The position numbers and the translations under genes are program-made. The notes under the pieces were generated by a model, which was given only the letters and a program-made list of their open reading frames with translations, searched no databases and had not been told where the DNA came from. Of a stretch of DNA of 64,000 nt, positions 45,722-54,423 are shown in pieces; the first letter of the stretch is position 1, and every line of letters begins with the position of its first letter. Source of the DNA: Albimonas pacifica (GTDB taxonomy: Bacteria; Pseudomonadota; Alphaproteobacteria; Rhodobacterales; Rhodobacteraceae); the NCBI RefSeq assembly GCF_900113695.1, contig NZ_FOQH01000003.1, positions 248,001 to 312,000 on the forward strand, read 5' to 3'.

Positions 45722-46552
45722 ATGAAACGGATCACCCAGGCGGCCGCGGCCGTCGCCGTCCTGCTCGGCGCCACGGCCGCCGGCGCGCAGGAGCTCCCCG
45801 AACGCATCGCCAGCAGCGGCGTGCTGAAGTCCGCGCTCAACGCCGGCTACGCGCCGATGGAGATGCTGGACCCCGCCACCGGCGAGTTCATCGGCTTCGA
45901 CGTCGATCTGCTCAAGGCCGTCGGCGACAAGCTGGGCTTCGAGGTCGAATACCTCAACGGCGCCTTCGAGGCGATGACCCCGGCGCTGCAGTCGGGCCGC
46001 GTCGACATCATCTGGTCGGGCTTCTACGACACTCCCGCCCGGCGCGAGATCTTCGACTTCATCGACTACCTGCGCGCCGGCGCCCAGTTCTACGCCCCCC
46101 TCTCCGCCGGGCTGACCTCGAACGAGGAGCTCTGCGGCAAGACCATCACCACCTCGCGCGGGACGTCCTACCCCAAGACGGTCGAGGCCTTCTCCCAGAA
46201 GACCTGCGTCGACAAGGGCCTCGAGCCGATCGAGGTCATCGTCGACACCGACCGCGGCCAGCAGCTGACCAACCTGCGCACCGGCCGCGCCGTCGCCGCC
46301 GTCCAGGGCCTCGAATCCGTGCCCACCATCCTCGAGGACTACCCCGACGAGTTCATGGCGCTGGGCGATCCGATCTCCTCCGCCCTGATGGGCATCGCCT
46401 TCGCCAAGGAGGACGTGCAGCTGCGCGAGGCGTTCCTCGCCGCCCTCACCGAGCTGAAGGAGGAAGGCGTCTACGACGAGCTGATCGCCAAGTGGAAGCT
46501 CGGCCTCTCGGCGCTGGACGAATTCAGCGTCAACCAGGGCCCGCAGCCCTGA
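45722..46552 (+). CDS. Amino-acid-type ABC substrate-binding protein (family 3)
   Basis: 276 aa. The second of two adjacent ATGs (45722) is better spaced from GGAGG. The signal peptide is [19 protein letters not shown] with an AGA cleavage site. Family 3 features are [37 protein letters not shown] and [23 protein letters not shown] cysteine pair, LCGKTI and KTCVDKG, suggests a disulphide as in several such proteins. The stop overlaps the permease start by one base, so this is the one binding-protein gene in the window with no hairpin before the permease. The ligand is an amino acid or analogue. Confidence 0.9.
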   Translation: MKRITQAAAAVAVLLGATAAGAQELPERIASSGVLKSALNAGYAPMEMLDPATGEFIGFDVDLLKAVGDKLGFEVEYLNGAFEAMTPALQSGRVDIIWSGFYDTPARREIFDFIDYLRAGAQFYAPLSAGLTSNEELCGKTITTSRGTSYPKTVEAFSQKTCVDKGLEPIEVIVDTDRGQQLTNLRTGRAVAAVQGLESVPTILEDYPDEFMALGDPISSALMGIAFAKEDVQLREAFLAALTELKEEGVYDELIAKWKLGLSALDEFSVNQGPQP

Positions 46553-47436
46553 TGGCCGGGGGCGCCTCCGCCATCGCTCCGGCGCGGCGCGAGGCCGTCC
46601 CGGAGGTCGACGTCTCCGCCATGACCATCGTGCGGCCCCGACGCTGGGGCCGCATCGCGGCGGTGGCGATCATGCTGGCCCTGATCGCCTGGCTGACGAA
46701 AGCCTTCGCCGAGGGCAAGATCGCCTGGGAGGTGACGGGCGAATACCTGTTCTGGCCCTCGATCCTGATGGGCGTGGTCAACACCATCTGGATGTCCATC
46801 GCCTGCATGATCATCGGCATCGTCATCGGGGTGGCGGTGGCGGTGATGCGCGGCTCCCCCAACCCGGTGCTGCGCTCGGTCGCCATCGGCTACCAGTGGT
46901 TCTTCCGCGGCACGCCGGTCATTCTCCAGCTGCTGATCTGGTTCAACCTGGCCCTCGTCTTCCCCCGCCTCGGCATCCCGGGCCTGTTCGAGGCCCGCAC
47001 CGTCGACGTCATCACGCCGGCCATGGCGACCCTTCTGGGCCTCGGCCTCAACCAGGGCGCCTACACGTCCGAGGTGATGCGCGCCGGCCTCCTCTCCGTC
47101 GACCGCGGCCAGTACGAGGCCGCCCAGGCCATCGGCATGAGCTACTGGGCGAGCCTCAAGCGCATCATCCTCCCCCAGGCGATGCGCGTGGTGATCCCGC
47201 CGCTCGGCAACGAGTTCATCGGCCTGGTGAAGATGACCTCGCTCGCCTCGATCATCGGCTTCGCCGACGTCCTGCGCACCAGCCAGGACATCTACTACGT
47301 CAACGCCCGTGTGATCGAGCTGCTGATGGTCGCCGCCGCCTGGTATCTGGTGGTGGTCACGATCCTCAGCCTCGGCCAGGCCCGCCTCGAGCGCCGCTTC
47401 GGCCGCGGCTTCGCCTCGGGGGTGCGCGACCGATGA
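46552..47436 (+). CDS. Amino-acid-type ABC permease
   Basis: 294 aa. A cytoplasmic N-terminus of about 35 residues precedes five or six membrane segments. The HisMQ/GlnP signature is present: [65 protein letters not shown] and [18 protein letters not shown]. It is the only permease of this system, so the channel is probably a homodimer. It overlaps the ATPase gene by 4 nt. Confidence 0.92.
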   Translation: MAGGASAIAPARREAVPEVDVSAMTIVRPRRWGRIAAVAIMLALIAWLTKAFAEGKIAWEVTGEYLFWPSILMGVVNTIWMSIACMIIGIVIGVAVAVMRGSPNPVLRSVAIGYQWFFRGTPVILQLLIWFNLALVFPRLGIPGLFEARTVDVITPAMATLLGLGLNQGAYTSEVMRAGLLSVDRGQYEAAQAIGMSYWASLKRIILPQAMRVVIPPLGNEFIGLVKMTSLASIIGFADVLRTSQDIYYVNARVIELLMVAAAWYLVVVTILSLGQARLERRFGRGFASGVRDR

Positions 47437-48251
47437 CCCGCATGGAGACCGCCATGGAGCCCGAAGCGACCCTCGCCCCCGGCCTGCCGATCGTCTCGGG
47501 CCGCCGCGTGGGCAAGCTCTTCGGCGACTTCCGCGCCCTGACGGAGGTCTCGATCGACGTGGAGGAGGGCGAGGTGGTCTGCATCATCGGCCCCTCCGGC
47601 TCCGGCAAGACCACCTTCCTGCGCTGCCTCAACCAGCTCGAGCGCATCGACGAGGGCGCCCTGTGGCTGGACGGCGAACTCCTCGGCTGGCGCCTCGAGT
47701 CCGACCGCCTCCACCCCCTCCCCGAGGCCGAGATCGCCCGTCAGCGCCGCAAGACCGGCATGGTCTTCCAGCGCTTCAACCTGTTCCCCCACATGACCGC
47801 CCTCCAGAACATCACGGAAGGGCCGGTCCAGGTCCTGCGCGAGCCCCGCGGCCAGGCCGAGGACCGCGGCCGCCGCCTGCTCTCCCGCGTGGGCCTCGCC
47901 GAGAAGGCGTCGAGCTACCCCAAGGACCTCTCCGGCGGCCAGCAGCAGCGCGTCGCCATCGCCCGGGCGCTGGCGATGAACCCCAAGGTGATGCTCTTCG
48001 ACGAGCCCACCTCCGCCCTGGACCCCGAACTGGTCGGCGAGGTCCTCTCGGTGATGAAGGACCTCGCCCGCGCCGGCATGACCATGGTCGTGGTCACCCA
48101 CGAGCTCGGCTTCGCCCGCGAGGTCGCCGACCGCGTGGTGTTCATGGACCAGGGCCGGGTGGTGGAAACGGGCCCGGCGCAGCAGTTGATGGACGACCCG
48201 CAGGAAGAGCGGACGCGCAACTTCATCCGCTCGGTGCTGGGGCGGGAGTGA
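47433..48251 (+). CDS. Amino-acid-type ABC ATPase
   Basis: 272 aa. It has Walker [38 protein letters not shown] (Q-loop), signature [17 protein letters not shown], Walker [21 protein letters not shown] and [20 protein letters not shown] (switch histidine), as in GlnQ/HisP. An N-terminal leader of about 25 residues precedes the domain, and internal starts (a second ATG at 47442) are possible. It closes the TetR-linked deacetylase/ABC operon. The AT-richer AbiJ-like gene begins 17 bp downstream on the other strand. Confidence 0.92.
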   Translation: MTRMETAMEPEATLAPGLPIVSGRRVGKLFGDFRALTEVSIDVEEGEVVCIIGPSGSGKTTFLRCLNQLERIDEGALWLDGELLGWRLESDRLHPLPEAEIARQRRKTGMVFQRFNLFPHMTALQNITEGPVQVLREPRGQAEDRGRRLLSRVGLAEKASSYPKDLSGGQQQRVAIARALAMNPKVMLFDEPTSALDPELVGEVLSVMKDLARAGMTMVVVTHELGFAREVADRVVFMDQGRVVETGPAQQLMDDPQEERTRNFIRSVLGRE

Positions 48252-48268
48252 GGTTCCCGCGCTGGACC

Positions 48269-49165
48269 TTACGCTCCACTACGTATGTCGGGCGTCGCGC
48301 CTTCTTCTGCAGGCGCGTCGCTGTCTTGCGTCCGGTATAGCAAGTAAGAATTGAAAGACGCACACGCACCAAGCATGAATATAGCATCTGCCTCATCAAC
48401 CTGGGATTCTGTCTGGAATATGTTGGCGTGCCTGATGCCTTCCTCGTCGCTGGTGTAGCCGTACAGCATTCCTAGAGCAGCTTTCAGGCCGCCATGAAGG
48501 TGGCCCTGCCGTTCCAACTTATTCAGTGCAGGGTTTAGCGTTTTTGTGTCGGGGGCAAGCCGTCTTGCGACTGACTCGACTGAATGAATACTTTCTCGGA
48601 TGCTCCCTGCCCAATCCCCATTGCGGAGCAAGACACCCGCTCGGATCAGATGCGATCTGGAGGCCAGTTCTCCGACACGGTCCAAGAGGTCCAGAGATGC
48701 TATGACAGCCTCACCCAATTGCTCGGTCCCGATCGCCGCCACCTGCCCGTCCAACAATCGGTAGGCTGCACGCGCCTCGGGAAATGCTTGCTGGATCTGC
48801 TGCTTGAACTCAGTGCTGCAGTCTTTGTGACGTGCTGCAAATTCGACTAAATCAAAAAGCTCCTCCAGTCTGCCCTTGGCGCAGATCTTCTCGATCTCCG
48901 TGCGAAAGGCGACGGGATCGTTTTTGTAGGTGGAAGCTGGTCTTCCAAGATGTTTGACGTGCAGATCTTGCGAAACACGTTTCCAGTGGTCTTGAAACCA
49001 AACTCCACCATAACGCCCGCTGGTGTATCGTTCGAGCTCCAAGTGAAAGCTATAATCAATTAGCCGTCTTAGCTCTGGCGAGGCTACGCCCAGCTCTAGT
49101 TGCGGCGGGATGGGGGTGGCTCCGCTTCTCTGTGAGAAGGGTATGTAATCGGTCTGTTTCGTCAT
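48269..49165 (-). CDS. AbiJ/HEPN-like abortive-infection protein, horizontally acquired
   Basis: 298 aa. The N-terminus (YIPFSQRSGATPIPPQL, then SPELRRLIDYSF) resembles the AbiJ N-terminal domain family 4. The C-terminal half (about 185-275) looks like an AbiJ/HEPN module: SIRESIHSVESVARRL, LYGYTSDEEGIRHANIF (R245/H246) and DEADAIFMLGACASFNSYLL. Such proteins are putative phage-defence RNases. Base use differs sharply: two 60-base lines I counted inside the gene are about 47-50 percent GC, against about 68 percent in one line of the adjacent ATPase gene. It ends in TAA. The 139-bp upstream region (49166-49304) is also AT-richer and shows no other gene, repeat or tRNA. Confidence 0.78.
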   Translation of the reverse strand: MTKQTDYIPFSQRSGATPIPPQLELGVASPELRRLIDYSFHLELERYTSGRYGGVWFQDHWKRVSQDLHVKHLGRPASTYKNDPVAFRTEIEKICAKGRLEELFDLVEFAARHKDCSTEFKQQIQQAFPEARAAYRLLDGQVAAIGTEQLGEAVIASLDLLDRVGELASRSHLIRAGVLLRNGDWAGSIRESIHSVESVARRLAPDTKTLNPALNKLERQGHLHGGLKAALGMLYGYTSDEEGIRHANIFQTESQVDEADAIFMLGACASFNSYLLYRTQDSDAPAEEGATPDIRSGA

Positions 49166-49304
49166 ATCGGCAGCCGTCCAATCCGAATGTTCGGAGAGGT
49201 AGTCTCGGCAATTGGCAATGAGTCGGCTAGTTTTTCGTGAGCCCGCCGCTCTCCTCAGAGACGCCTGCTATCGCATGGAGGCGTTTGCCGCTCAGCAACC
49301 GAAG

Positions 49305-50297
49305 CTAACCCCTCGCCACCGGCGGCAATATCGCCGGCATCCGCACCCGCAGCGCCTCGGTCACCTCGTAGCCGCGCACGCCGGCGCAGGAGATGCCGGC
49401 GTCGATCAGCATCGCGCGGGCGGTCTCCTCCTGGCCCAGCGGGACATAGAGAAGAAAATGCTTGGCGGGGCGGCCGGTGTCGGGGTCGGTGTAGTGGCCC
49501 TCGTAGACCGCGGCCTGCGAGCAGGCGCGCCAGAGGGGCAGGCGGGCGTCGGAGATCTCGGTCTCCACCATCGCGATCTTGCAGGGGCGGTCCTGCGCAT
49601 CGACCACCACCACCGAGGGGAAGAACTCCCCCTCCGGCCCCGGGATCGCGCGGCGGGCGTGCAGGCGGGTGTTGGTCAGGCAGTAGAGGTCGAGGCCCCA
49701 CTTCTCGGTCCCCTCGCCGGGAAACGGAAAACGCTCGGCCAGCAGGAAGCGGATCACCGCCTCGCGGGCGTCCTCGTCGAGCGTCGTGCGCAGCGGGTCC
49801 TGGGCGGCGGGGGGCGGGCTGTCGGGGCGGTGGTCCTTGGTGTTGCCCAGCGTCAGGTGGGGCAGGACGTGGACCGTGCCGTCCTCGTCCACCCGCACGC
49901 CGCGCAGGGCGTGGTAGCTGATGCCCGCCCCCTCCAGCATCGCCTGGGCCTCGGCCTCGCGACCCTCGGGGACGTAGATCAGCAGATGGCGGTCGCCGGT
50001 CTCGGTGGTGTCGTCGGCGGCCAGCGAGGCCGCCTGCCAGCGGGCGACCATCTCGGGCGAGAGGTCGGTCTCGACCTCGGCGATCTCGCGCAGGCGGCCG
50101 TCGCCGTCGACGATGACGATGTCGGGATGGTGGGGGGCGCCGTCCACCTCGATGGCGATGCGCGGATGCGTGGCCGAGTTGAACCACGTCCGGTAATGCA
50201 GCGGCCAGCTCGGGTGCGGCTGGTCGGGGAACGGGAAGCGGTTGGCCGCGATGAAGCGGACCGCGCGGTCGTGCTGGTCGGGGGTGAGCGTCGCCAT
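49305..50297 (-). CDS. Unrecognised protein family, tandem two-domain form
   Basis: 330 aa made of two copies (about 1-150 and 165-325) of the domain found in the gene at 37137. Copy 1 has RFPFP, HHPDIVIVDGDGRLREIAEVE, LLIYVPEGREAEAQAMLEG and AGISYHALRG. Copy 2 has RFPFP, FFPSVVVVDAQDRPCKIAMVE, FLLYVPLGQEETARAMLID and AGISCAGVRGYE. In copy 2 the PD pair is replaced by PS, so if these residues are catalytic, only copy 1 would be active. No signal or membrane segment. Operator site D lies 73 bp upstream, placing it in the TetR regulon. The function is unknown to me. Confidence 0.85.
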   Translation of the reverse strand: MATLTPDQHDRAVRFIAANRFPFPDQPHPSWPLHYRTWFNSATHPRIAIEVDGAPHHPDIVIVDGDGRLREIAEVETDLSPEMVARWQAASLAADDTTETGDRHLLIYVPEGREAEAQAMLEGAGISYHALRGVRVDEDGTVHVLPHLTLGNTKDHRPDSPPPAAQDPLRTTLDEDAREAVIRFLLAERFPFPGEGTEKWGLDLYCLTNTRLHARRAIPGPEGEFFPSVVVVDAQDRPCKIAMVETEISDARLPLWRACSQAAVYEGHYTDPDTGRPAKHFLLYVPLGQEETARAMLIDAGISCAGVRGYEVTEALRVRMPAILPPVARG

Positions 50298-50369
50298 GAA
50301 TGCCTCCTGCGGCCGCGCCTGCGCCTGGACCCATCACGCCGCAGCCGGGCTGCGCCGTCAATGGATTTG

Positions 50370-50385
50370 ACTCCAAGTTTGGAGT
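50370..50385. promoter_or_regulatory. TetR-type operator, site D
   Basis: ACTCCAA-GT-TTGGAGT (50370-50385) has perfect 7-bp arms and is the best copy of the four. It lies 73 bp upstream of the tandem-domain gene start (50297). In the direction of that gene, TTGGAG is followed by TCAAAT as a possible -10, mirroring site A, but no good -35 is seen. Confidence 0.68.
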
Positions 50386-50455
50386 TCGCGCTGCCGATGC
50401 CGAAGCCGCAGGCGCCGCGACGCTCCGGCGCCGTTCTGCGCGGCAGGCGTCGGAA

Positions 50456-50530
50456 GCCCCGGGGCGCGCCCCGCGGCGGCGACGCGCCCGGAGACGGGCG
50501 GGCGCGGCGGGCGCGCTCCGGGCCGGGGCT
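50456..50530. terminator. Imperfect long inverted repeat after the L-carbamoylase gene
   Basis: GCCCCGG plus GGCGCGCCC (about 50456-50471) can pair with GGGCGCGC plus CCGGGGC-like sequence (about 50508-50528), with mismatches, directly after the minus-strand stop at 50530. It likely ends the carbamoylase transcript before the operator-controlled promoter at 50370. Only the inverted-repeat character is seen. Confidence 0.4.
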
Positions 50531-51768
50531 CAGAGCTCCGCCAGCTCCAGCATCGCGTCGGCGATCACCTGGGCGCCGGCGGCGGCATGGGCGGGGTCGA
50601 CGTTCTCGGCGGGGTGGTGGCTGACGCCCTTCTCGCAGGGGATGAACACCATCCCCGTCGGGCAGCGCCCGGGGAACCAGCGCGCGTCATGGCCGCCGCC
50701 GGAATAGATCTCGCGCCGCGGATAGCCGCGGCGGTCGGCGGCGCGGGCGAAAGTCTCGCGGATCGCGGGCGTGAAGGCGACCGGCGCGTGCCACGAACTG
50801 TCGGCCACGCGCACCTCGCACAGCCGCGCCAGCCCCTGGGCCTTCGCATGCACCAGGTCGCCCAGGCGGATCAGCTCCTCCTGGCTGGGGTGGCGCAGGT
50901 CCAGCACCATGTCCACCCGCCCCGGCACCACCGAGACCGCGTTGGGGCTGACCACGAAGCGCCCGAAGGTGAAGCGCAGCACGTCGGTCTCGTCCCGGCA
51001 GAGCTCGGCGAGCCCCCGGCAGACCTCGATCGCGTCCACGAAGGCGTCCCTGCGCAGGCTCAGCGGCGCCCCGCCGGAGTGGTCCTCCCGCCCGATCACG
51101 CAGATGTCGAGCCGCCGGTGCCCCTGCACCCGGTCCACCACGCCGATCACCTGGCCCCCCGCCTCCAGCAGCGGCCCCTGCTCGATATGCGCCTCCAGCA
51201 GCGCGGCGAAGCTCCGCCCCAGGGCCGCGGGCGCGGCCTCGGGCAGGGCGGCCGCCAGCGCCGCCACCCCCTCGCCATAGATCCCGCCGTCGTCGCCCAC
51301 CACCGCCAGCGCCTCCGCCAGCGGCGTCTCCCCGGCATGGACGGCCGAGCCGAGGCAGCCGGGGCGGAAGCGCGAGCCCTCCTCGTTGGCCCACACCACC
51401 AGCTCCAGCGGGCGGCGGGTGAGCAGGGCCGCGTCCTGCGCCGTCTCCATCGCCTCGAGGGCCGCGAGCACGCCGAACGTCCCGTCGAAGCGCCCGCCCG
51501 AGGGCTGGCTGTCGAGATGCGAGCCAGAGACCACCGGCGCCGCCCCGGGCTCGGTCCCCTCGCGCCGGATGAAGAGGTTGCCGGCCGGGTCCAGCGTCAG
51601 GGCGAAGCCGCGCGCGAGCGCGAGGTCGGCCAGATGCCGGTGCGCCGCGATCTCGGCCGGATCGAAGGCGAGGCGCCGCACGCCCCCCTCGGGCGTTCCG
51701 CCGATGCGGGCGAAGTCCATCAGGCGGGACCACAGGCGGTCGGCGTCGATCTGGGGCAGGGCGGTCAT
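50530..51768 (-). CDS. M20-type N-carbamoyl-L-amino acid hydrolase/allantoate amidohydrolase-like
   Basis: 412 aa, standard for the hydantoinase/carbamoylase (HyuC/AllC/beta-ureidopropionase) group. VSGSHLDSQPSGGRFDGTFGVLAALEAM gives metal ligands H and D. NEEGSRFRPGCLGS gives the catalytic and bridging glutamates, and LLEAHIEQGPLLE a further histidine. The dimerisation domain is at VIGREDHSGGAPLSLRRDA, and IYSGGGHDARWF and GVSHHPAENVD complete the active site. It cleaves a ureido group from an N-carbamoyl amino acid or related acid, releasing ammonia and CO2. It stands downstream of a MocR regulator gene on the same strand. Confidence 0.88.
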   Translation of the reverse strand: MTALPQIDADRLWSRLMDFARIGGTPEGGVRRLAFDPAEIAAHRHLADLALARGFALTLDPAGNLFIRREGTEPGAAPVVSGSHLDSQPSGGRFDGTFGVLAALEAMETAQDAALLTRRPLELVVWANEEGSRFRPGCLGSAVHAGETPLAEALAVVGDDGGIYGEGVAALAAALPEAAPAALGRSFAALLEAHIEQGPLLEAGGQVIGVVDRVQGHRRLDICVIGREDHSGGAPLSLRRDAFVDAIEVCRGLAELCRDETDVLRFTFGRFVVSPNAVSVVPGRVDMVLDLRHPSQEELIRLGDLVHAKAQGLARLCEVRVADSSWHAPVAFTPAIRETFARAADRRGYPRREIYSGGGHDARWFPGRCPTGMVFIPCEKGVSHHPAENVDPAHAAAGAQVIADAMLELAEL

Positions 51769-51836
51769 GGGGGCTCCTTGCTGGCTGCGGACGGAGCCAT
51801 GCGGGTTTCGTGCCGAAGCGGGCGAAGGCGGCGCCC

Positions 51837-53318
51837 TCACAGCGCGCCGATGCGGCGGGCGGCGGCGGCGAGGCGCGCGACCCCCTCGGGGATCCGCTCC
51901 TCGGCGATGGAGGAGAAGGCCATGCGGAAGAAGTTGCGCGGCCGGCTCTCGCCGTCGGGACCGGGATCGGCGAAGAGCACGTCGCCCGGCTCGATCAGCA
52001 CGCCCTCGGCCCGGGCCTCGGCGGCGAGGACCGAGGCGTCCATCCCCTCCGGCCCGCGCACCCAGAAGCAGGTGCCGCCGAAGACCGCGCCCTGGGACCA
52101 GCCGGGCAGATGCGCGTCGAGGGCGGCGTGCATCGCCTCCCACCGCCCGGCGAAATGGCGGTGCAGGCGCCCGATCAGGGCGTCATGGGCGCCCAGCGCC
52201 AGGAACAGCGCCACCGCGCGCTGGTTGTTGCCGGGCGGGTGGCGCAGCATCAGGCGGCGCAGGGCGCGCGCCTCGGCCACGAACTCGGCCGGCCCCACGA
52301 TGAAGCCCATGCGCAGGCCCGGCATCAGCGATTTCGAGAGCGAGCCCACGTAGATCACCCGGTCCGCCCGATCCATCGACTTCAGGGCGGGGGTGGGCTG
52401 GCCGCGGTAGTTGAACTCGAACTCGTAGTCGTCCTCGACCACCAGCCCGTCCTGCGCCTCCGCCCAGTCCAGCAGCGCCCGCCGCCGCGCGAGGCTCATG
52501 GTCACCGAGGTCGGCGACTGGTGGGAGGGCGTCACGAACGCCAGCGACGGCCCCCGGGGCAGGCGCTCCACCACCAGCCCCTCGGCGTCCACCGGAACCG
52601 GCGTCACCCGGTCGGAGGCGAGGCCGAGGATGTTGCGCGCGTCCGCATAGCCGGGGTTCTCGATGGCGACCGGCGTGTCGCGCCCCACCAGAAGCTGGGC
52701 GATGAGGTAAAGCGCGTTCTGCGCGCCCAGCGTCACCAGCACCTCGTCCGCCCGCGCGGTGATCCCGCGCCGGGGCAGCAGCCGCTGGCGGATCTGCTCG
52801 ACCAGCATCGGGTCGTCCTCGGCGAAGCGGTCGTCGGTCCAGGCGTCGAAGCTCTTGCGGGCCATCGACTGGCGCATGCAGTCGCGCCAGGCGGCCAGCG
52901 GGAACAGGTCCGAGTCCAGCTGTCCGTAGAGGAACGGATAGGGATATTTCCGCCAGTCCGCGGGCTTCACGATGTTGCGCTGCGCGGTGGGCGCGATGCG
53001 GAACCGCGCGGCCCAGTCCGGTCGCCGGCCCTCGGGCGCGGGGGCGGCGGCGCCGGGCGCGCTCTCGGGCGGGGTCTCGGAGACGTAGAAGCCGGATCGC
53101 TCCCGCGCCGTCAGCCAGCCGTCGTCGGCCATCGCCTGATAGGCCAGCATCACCGTGTTGCGCGACACCCCCAGCCGCTGCGCCATGGCGCGGGTCGAGG
53201 GCATCGCCGCCCCCGCGCGGAACTGCCCCGCGAGGATCGCCGAGACCAGCCGCTCGCGAATCTGGGCCTGGAGGGAGACGCCCTCGGCCCGTTCCACATG
53301 GATCAACATATCGCGCAT
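51837..53318 (-). CDS. MocR-type (GntR/aminotransferase) regulator, TauR/EnuR-like
   Basis: 493 aa PLP-dependent regulator. The N-terminal GntR winged helix is clear: RERLVSAILAGQFRAGAAMP, then STRAMAQRLGVSRNTVMLAY and ARERSGFYV. A linker of about 45 residues leads to a class I aminotransferase domain with the PLP lysine in YVGSLSKSLMPGLRMGF. KPADWRKYPYPFLYGQLDSDLFP at the domain junction recalls the TauR/EnuR branch. The likely targets are the repeats upstream of the ABC operon at 56.1 kb and the Tpa-like gene at 62.0 kb (inference). The effector is probably a PLP-reactive amine such as taurine or a related amino compound. Confidence 0.87.
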   Translation of the reverse strand: MRDMLIHVERAEGVSLQAQIRERLVSAILAGQFRAGAAMPSTRAMAQRLGVSRNTVMLAYQAMADDGWLTARERSGFYVSETPPESAPGAAAPAPEGRRPDWAARFRIAPTAQRNIVKPADWRKYPYPFLYGQLDSDLFPLAAWRDCMRQSMARKSFDAWTDDRFAEDDPMLVEQIRQRLLPRRGITARADEVLVTLGAQNALYLIAQLLVGRDTPVAIENPGYADARNILGLASDRVTPVPVDAEGLVVERLPRGPSLAFVTPSHQSPTSVTMSLARRRALLDWAEAQDGLVVEDDYEFEFNYRGQPTPALKSMDRADRVIYVGSLSKSLMPGLRMGFIVGPAEFVAEARALRRLMLRHPPGNNQRAVALFLALGAHDALIGRLHRHFAGRWEAMHAALDAHLPGWSQGAVFGGTCFWVRGPEGMDASVLAAEARAEGVLIEPGDVLFADPGPDGESRPRNFFRMAFSSIAEERIPEGVARLAAAARRIGAL

Positions 53319-53386
53319 AGGGCCTCCGAGGCGGCGGGCGCCGCCCTGACGGGCCGGTCGCAGGCGTGACGTAGCGTCGGGGGCGG

Positions 53387-53425
53387 GGACCGGCCGGGCC
53401 GGTCCGCAGGTGCGGCGGACCGGCC
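53387..53425. repeat. Mutually exclusive hairpins between CobW-like and MocR genes
   Basis: Three arms share one core: GGACCGGCC (53387-53395), GGCCGGTCC (53397-53405) and GGACCGGCC (53417-53425). The middle arm can pair with either neighbour (10 bp with the right one when extended to 53406/53416). In the minus-strand transcript this lies just after the CobW-like stop and about 70-105 nt before the MocR start, a geometry like a terminator/antiterminator switch. No T tract is present. Confidence 0.5.
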
Positions 53426-53430
53426 CGCGC

Positions 53431-54423
53431 TCAGACTAGCAGAGCCCGCCAGCGCGCATCCAGTGCGCCCGCATCGAAGCGCGCCGCGAAGCCGATGGCG
53501 ACCGCCCGCGACAGCCCGTCCGCGGGCGCCTGCGCCGGGCGGAAGGACGACTGCCGCCCGGCGCGGTGGAACTCCACCCAGCCCGCAGGGGTCCGCGCCA
53601 CGCCCTTCAGGCGATAGAGCCCGATGTCCTCCGCCCCGATCAGCGCCTCCGCGGCGGCCGCGTCCAGCGCCTCCGCCCCGCTCCAAGACCAGCTTCGGTA
53701 ATGGGCCCCATGATCCTGCGCGGGGTCGTGGGAATGGGCGTGATCGTGCCCGCAGTCCGGCCCGCAGACGTGACCGGCGGGCGCGGGGGCCTCGGCGGGA
53801 TCGAGCAACATCTCGATGGGCAGCGCCCCGAAGGCGGCCTCCACCCGGGGCGTCGCCGGCGCCATCTGCGCGAGCGTCGCGGCCAGCGCCGCCGTCGCCT
53901 CCGCCCCCGCATGGTCGGCCTTGGAGATCACCACCAGCCCCGCCGCCCGCACCTGCCGCACCAGCGTGTCGGCGAGCAGCGGATCGGCCAGCCCCGCCTC
54001 GAAATTCGCGGCGTCCACCAGCGTTGCGGTCAGGATCAGCGCCATGTCCGGCTCGGCCATGGCGATCTGGGCGATCTTGGCGGGGTCGGCGACGCCGGAG
54101 GTCTCGATCACAAGGTGCTCGGCCCGCGGGTGCGCCTCCAGGATCCGGTCGATGGCGTCGAACAGGTCGCCGCCGATCGAGCAGCACATGCAGCCGTTGG
54201 CCAGCGAAAGCGTGTCGCCGTCGCGGTTCACGATCAGGCTCTCGTCCAGCGGGATCTCGCCGAAGTCGTTGACCAGCACGGTGATGCGCCGCCCATGCGC
54301 CTCGGTCAGCAGCCGGTTGACCAGCGTGGTCTTGCCCGCGCCGAGATAGCCCGAGATCACCGTGACGGGCAGAGGGGGCAGGGGGGCGGGACCGCCCCCC
54401 TCGGTCTCGAAAGCCCCGCTCAT
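53431..54423 (-). CDS. CobW/COG0523 family GTPase (metallochaperone-like)
   Basis: 330 aa. Walker A SGYLGAGKTTLVNRLL lies at residues 24-39 and the CxCC zinc motif is C78-M-C80-C81 in NGCMCCSIGGDLF. VIETSGVADP and VVISKADHA are the G-motifs of the family. A histidine/cysteine-rich insert HVCGPDCGHDHAHSHD, with further histidines after it, is typical of zinc-binding COG0523 proteins, and the CobW C-terminal domain ends the protein. It probably delivers a metal to a partner enzyme. The 4-nt overlap with the upstream amidohydrolase gene makes that enzyme the natural client. Confidence 0.9.
   Translation of the reverse strand: MSGAFETEGGGPAPLPPLPVTVISGYLGAGKTTLVNRLLTEAHGRRITVLVNDFGEIPLDESLIVNRDGDTLSLANGCMCCSIGGDLFDAIDRILEAHPRAEHLVIETSGVADPAKIAQIAMAEPDMALILTATLVDAANFEAGLADPLLADTLVRQVRAAGLVVISKADHAGAEATAALAATLAQMAPATPRVEAAFGALPIEMLLDPAEAPAPAGHVCGPDCGHDHAHSHDPAQDHGAHYRSWSWSGAEALDAAAAEALIGAEDIGLYRLKGVARTPAGWVEFHRAGRQSSFRPAQAPADGLSRAVAIGFAARFDAGALDARWRALLV

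Noticed and set aside
49166-49304. A tRNA or attachment site beside the AbiJ-like gene
   Set aside because: I looked for a cloverleaf and for direct repeats at both composition borders and found neither.
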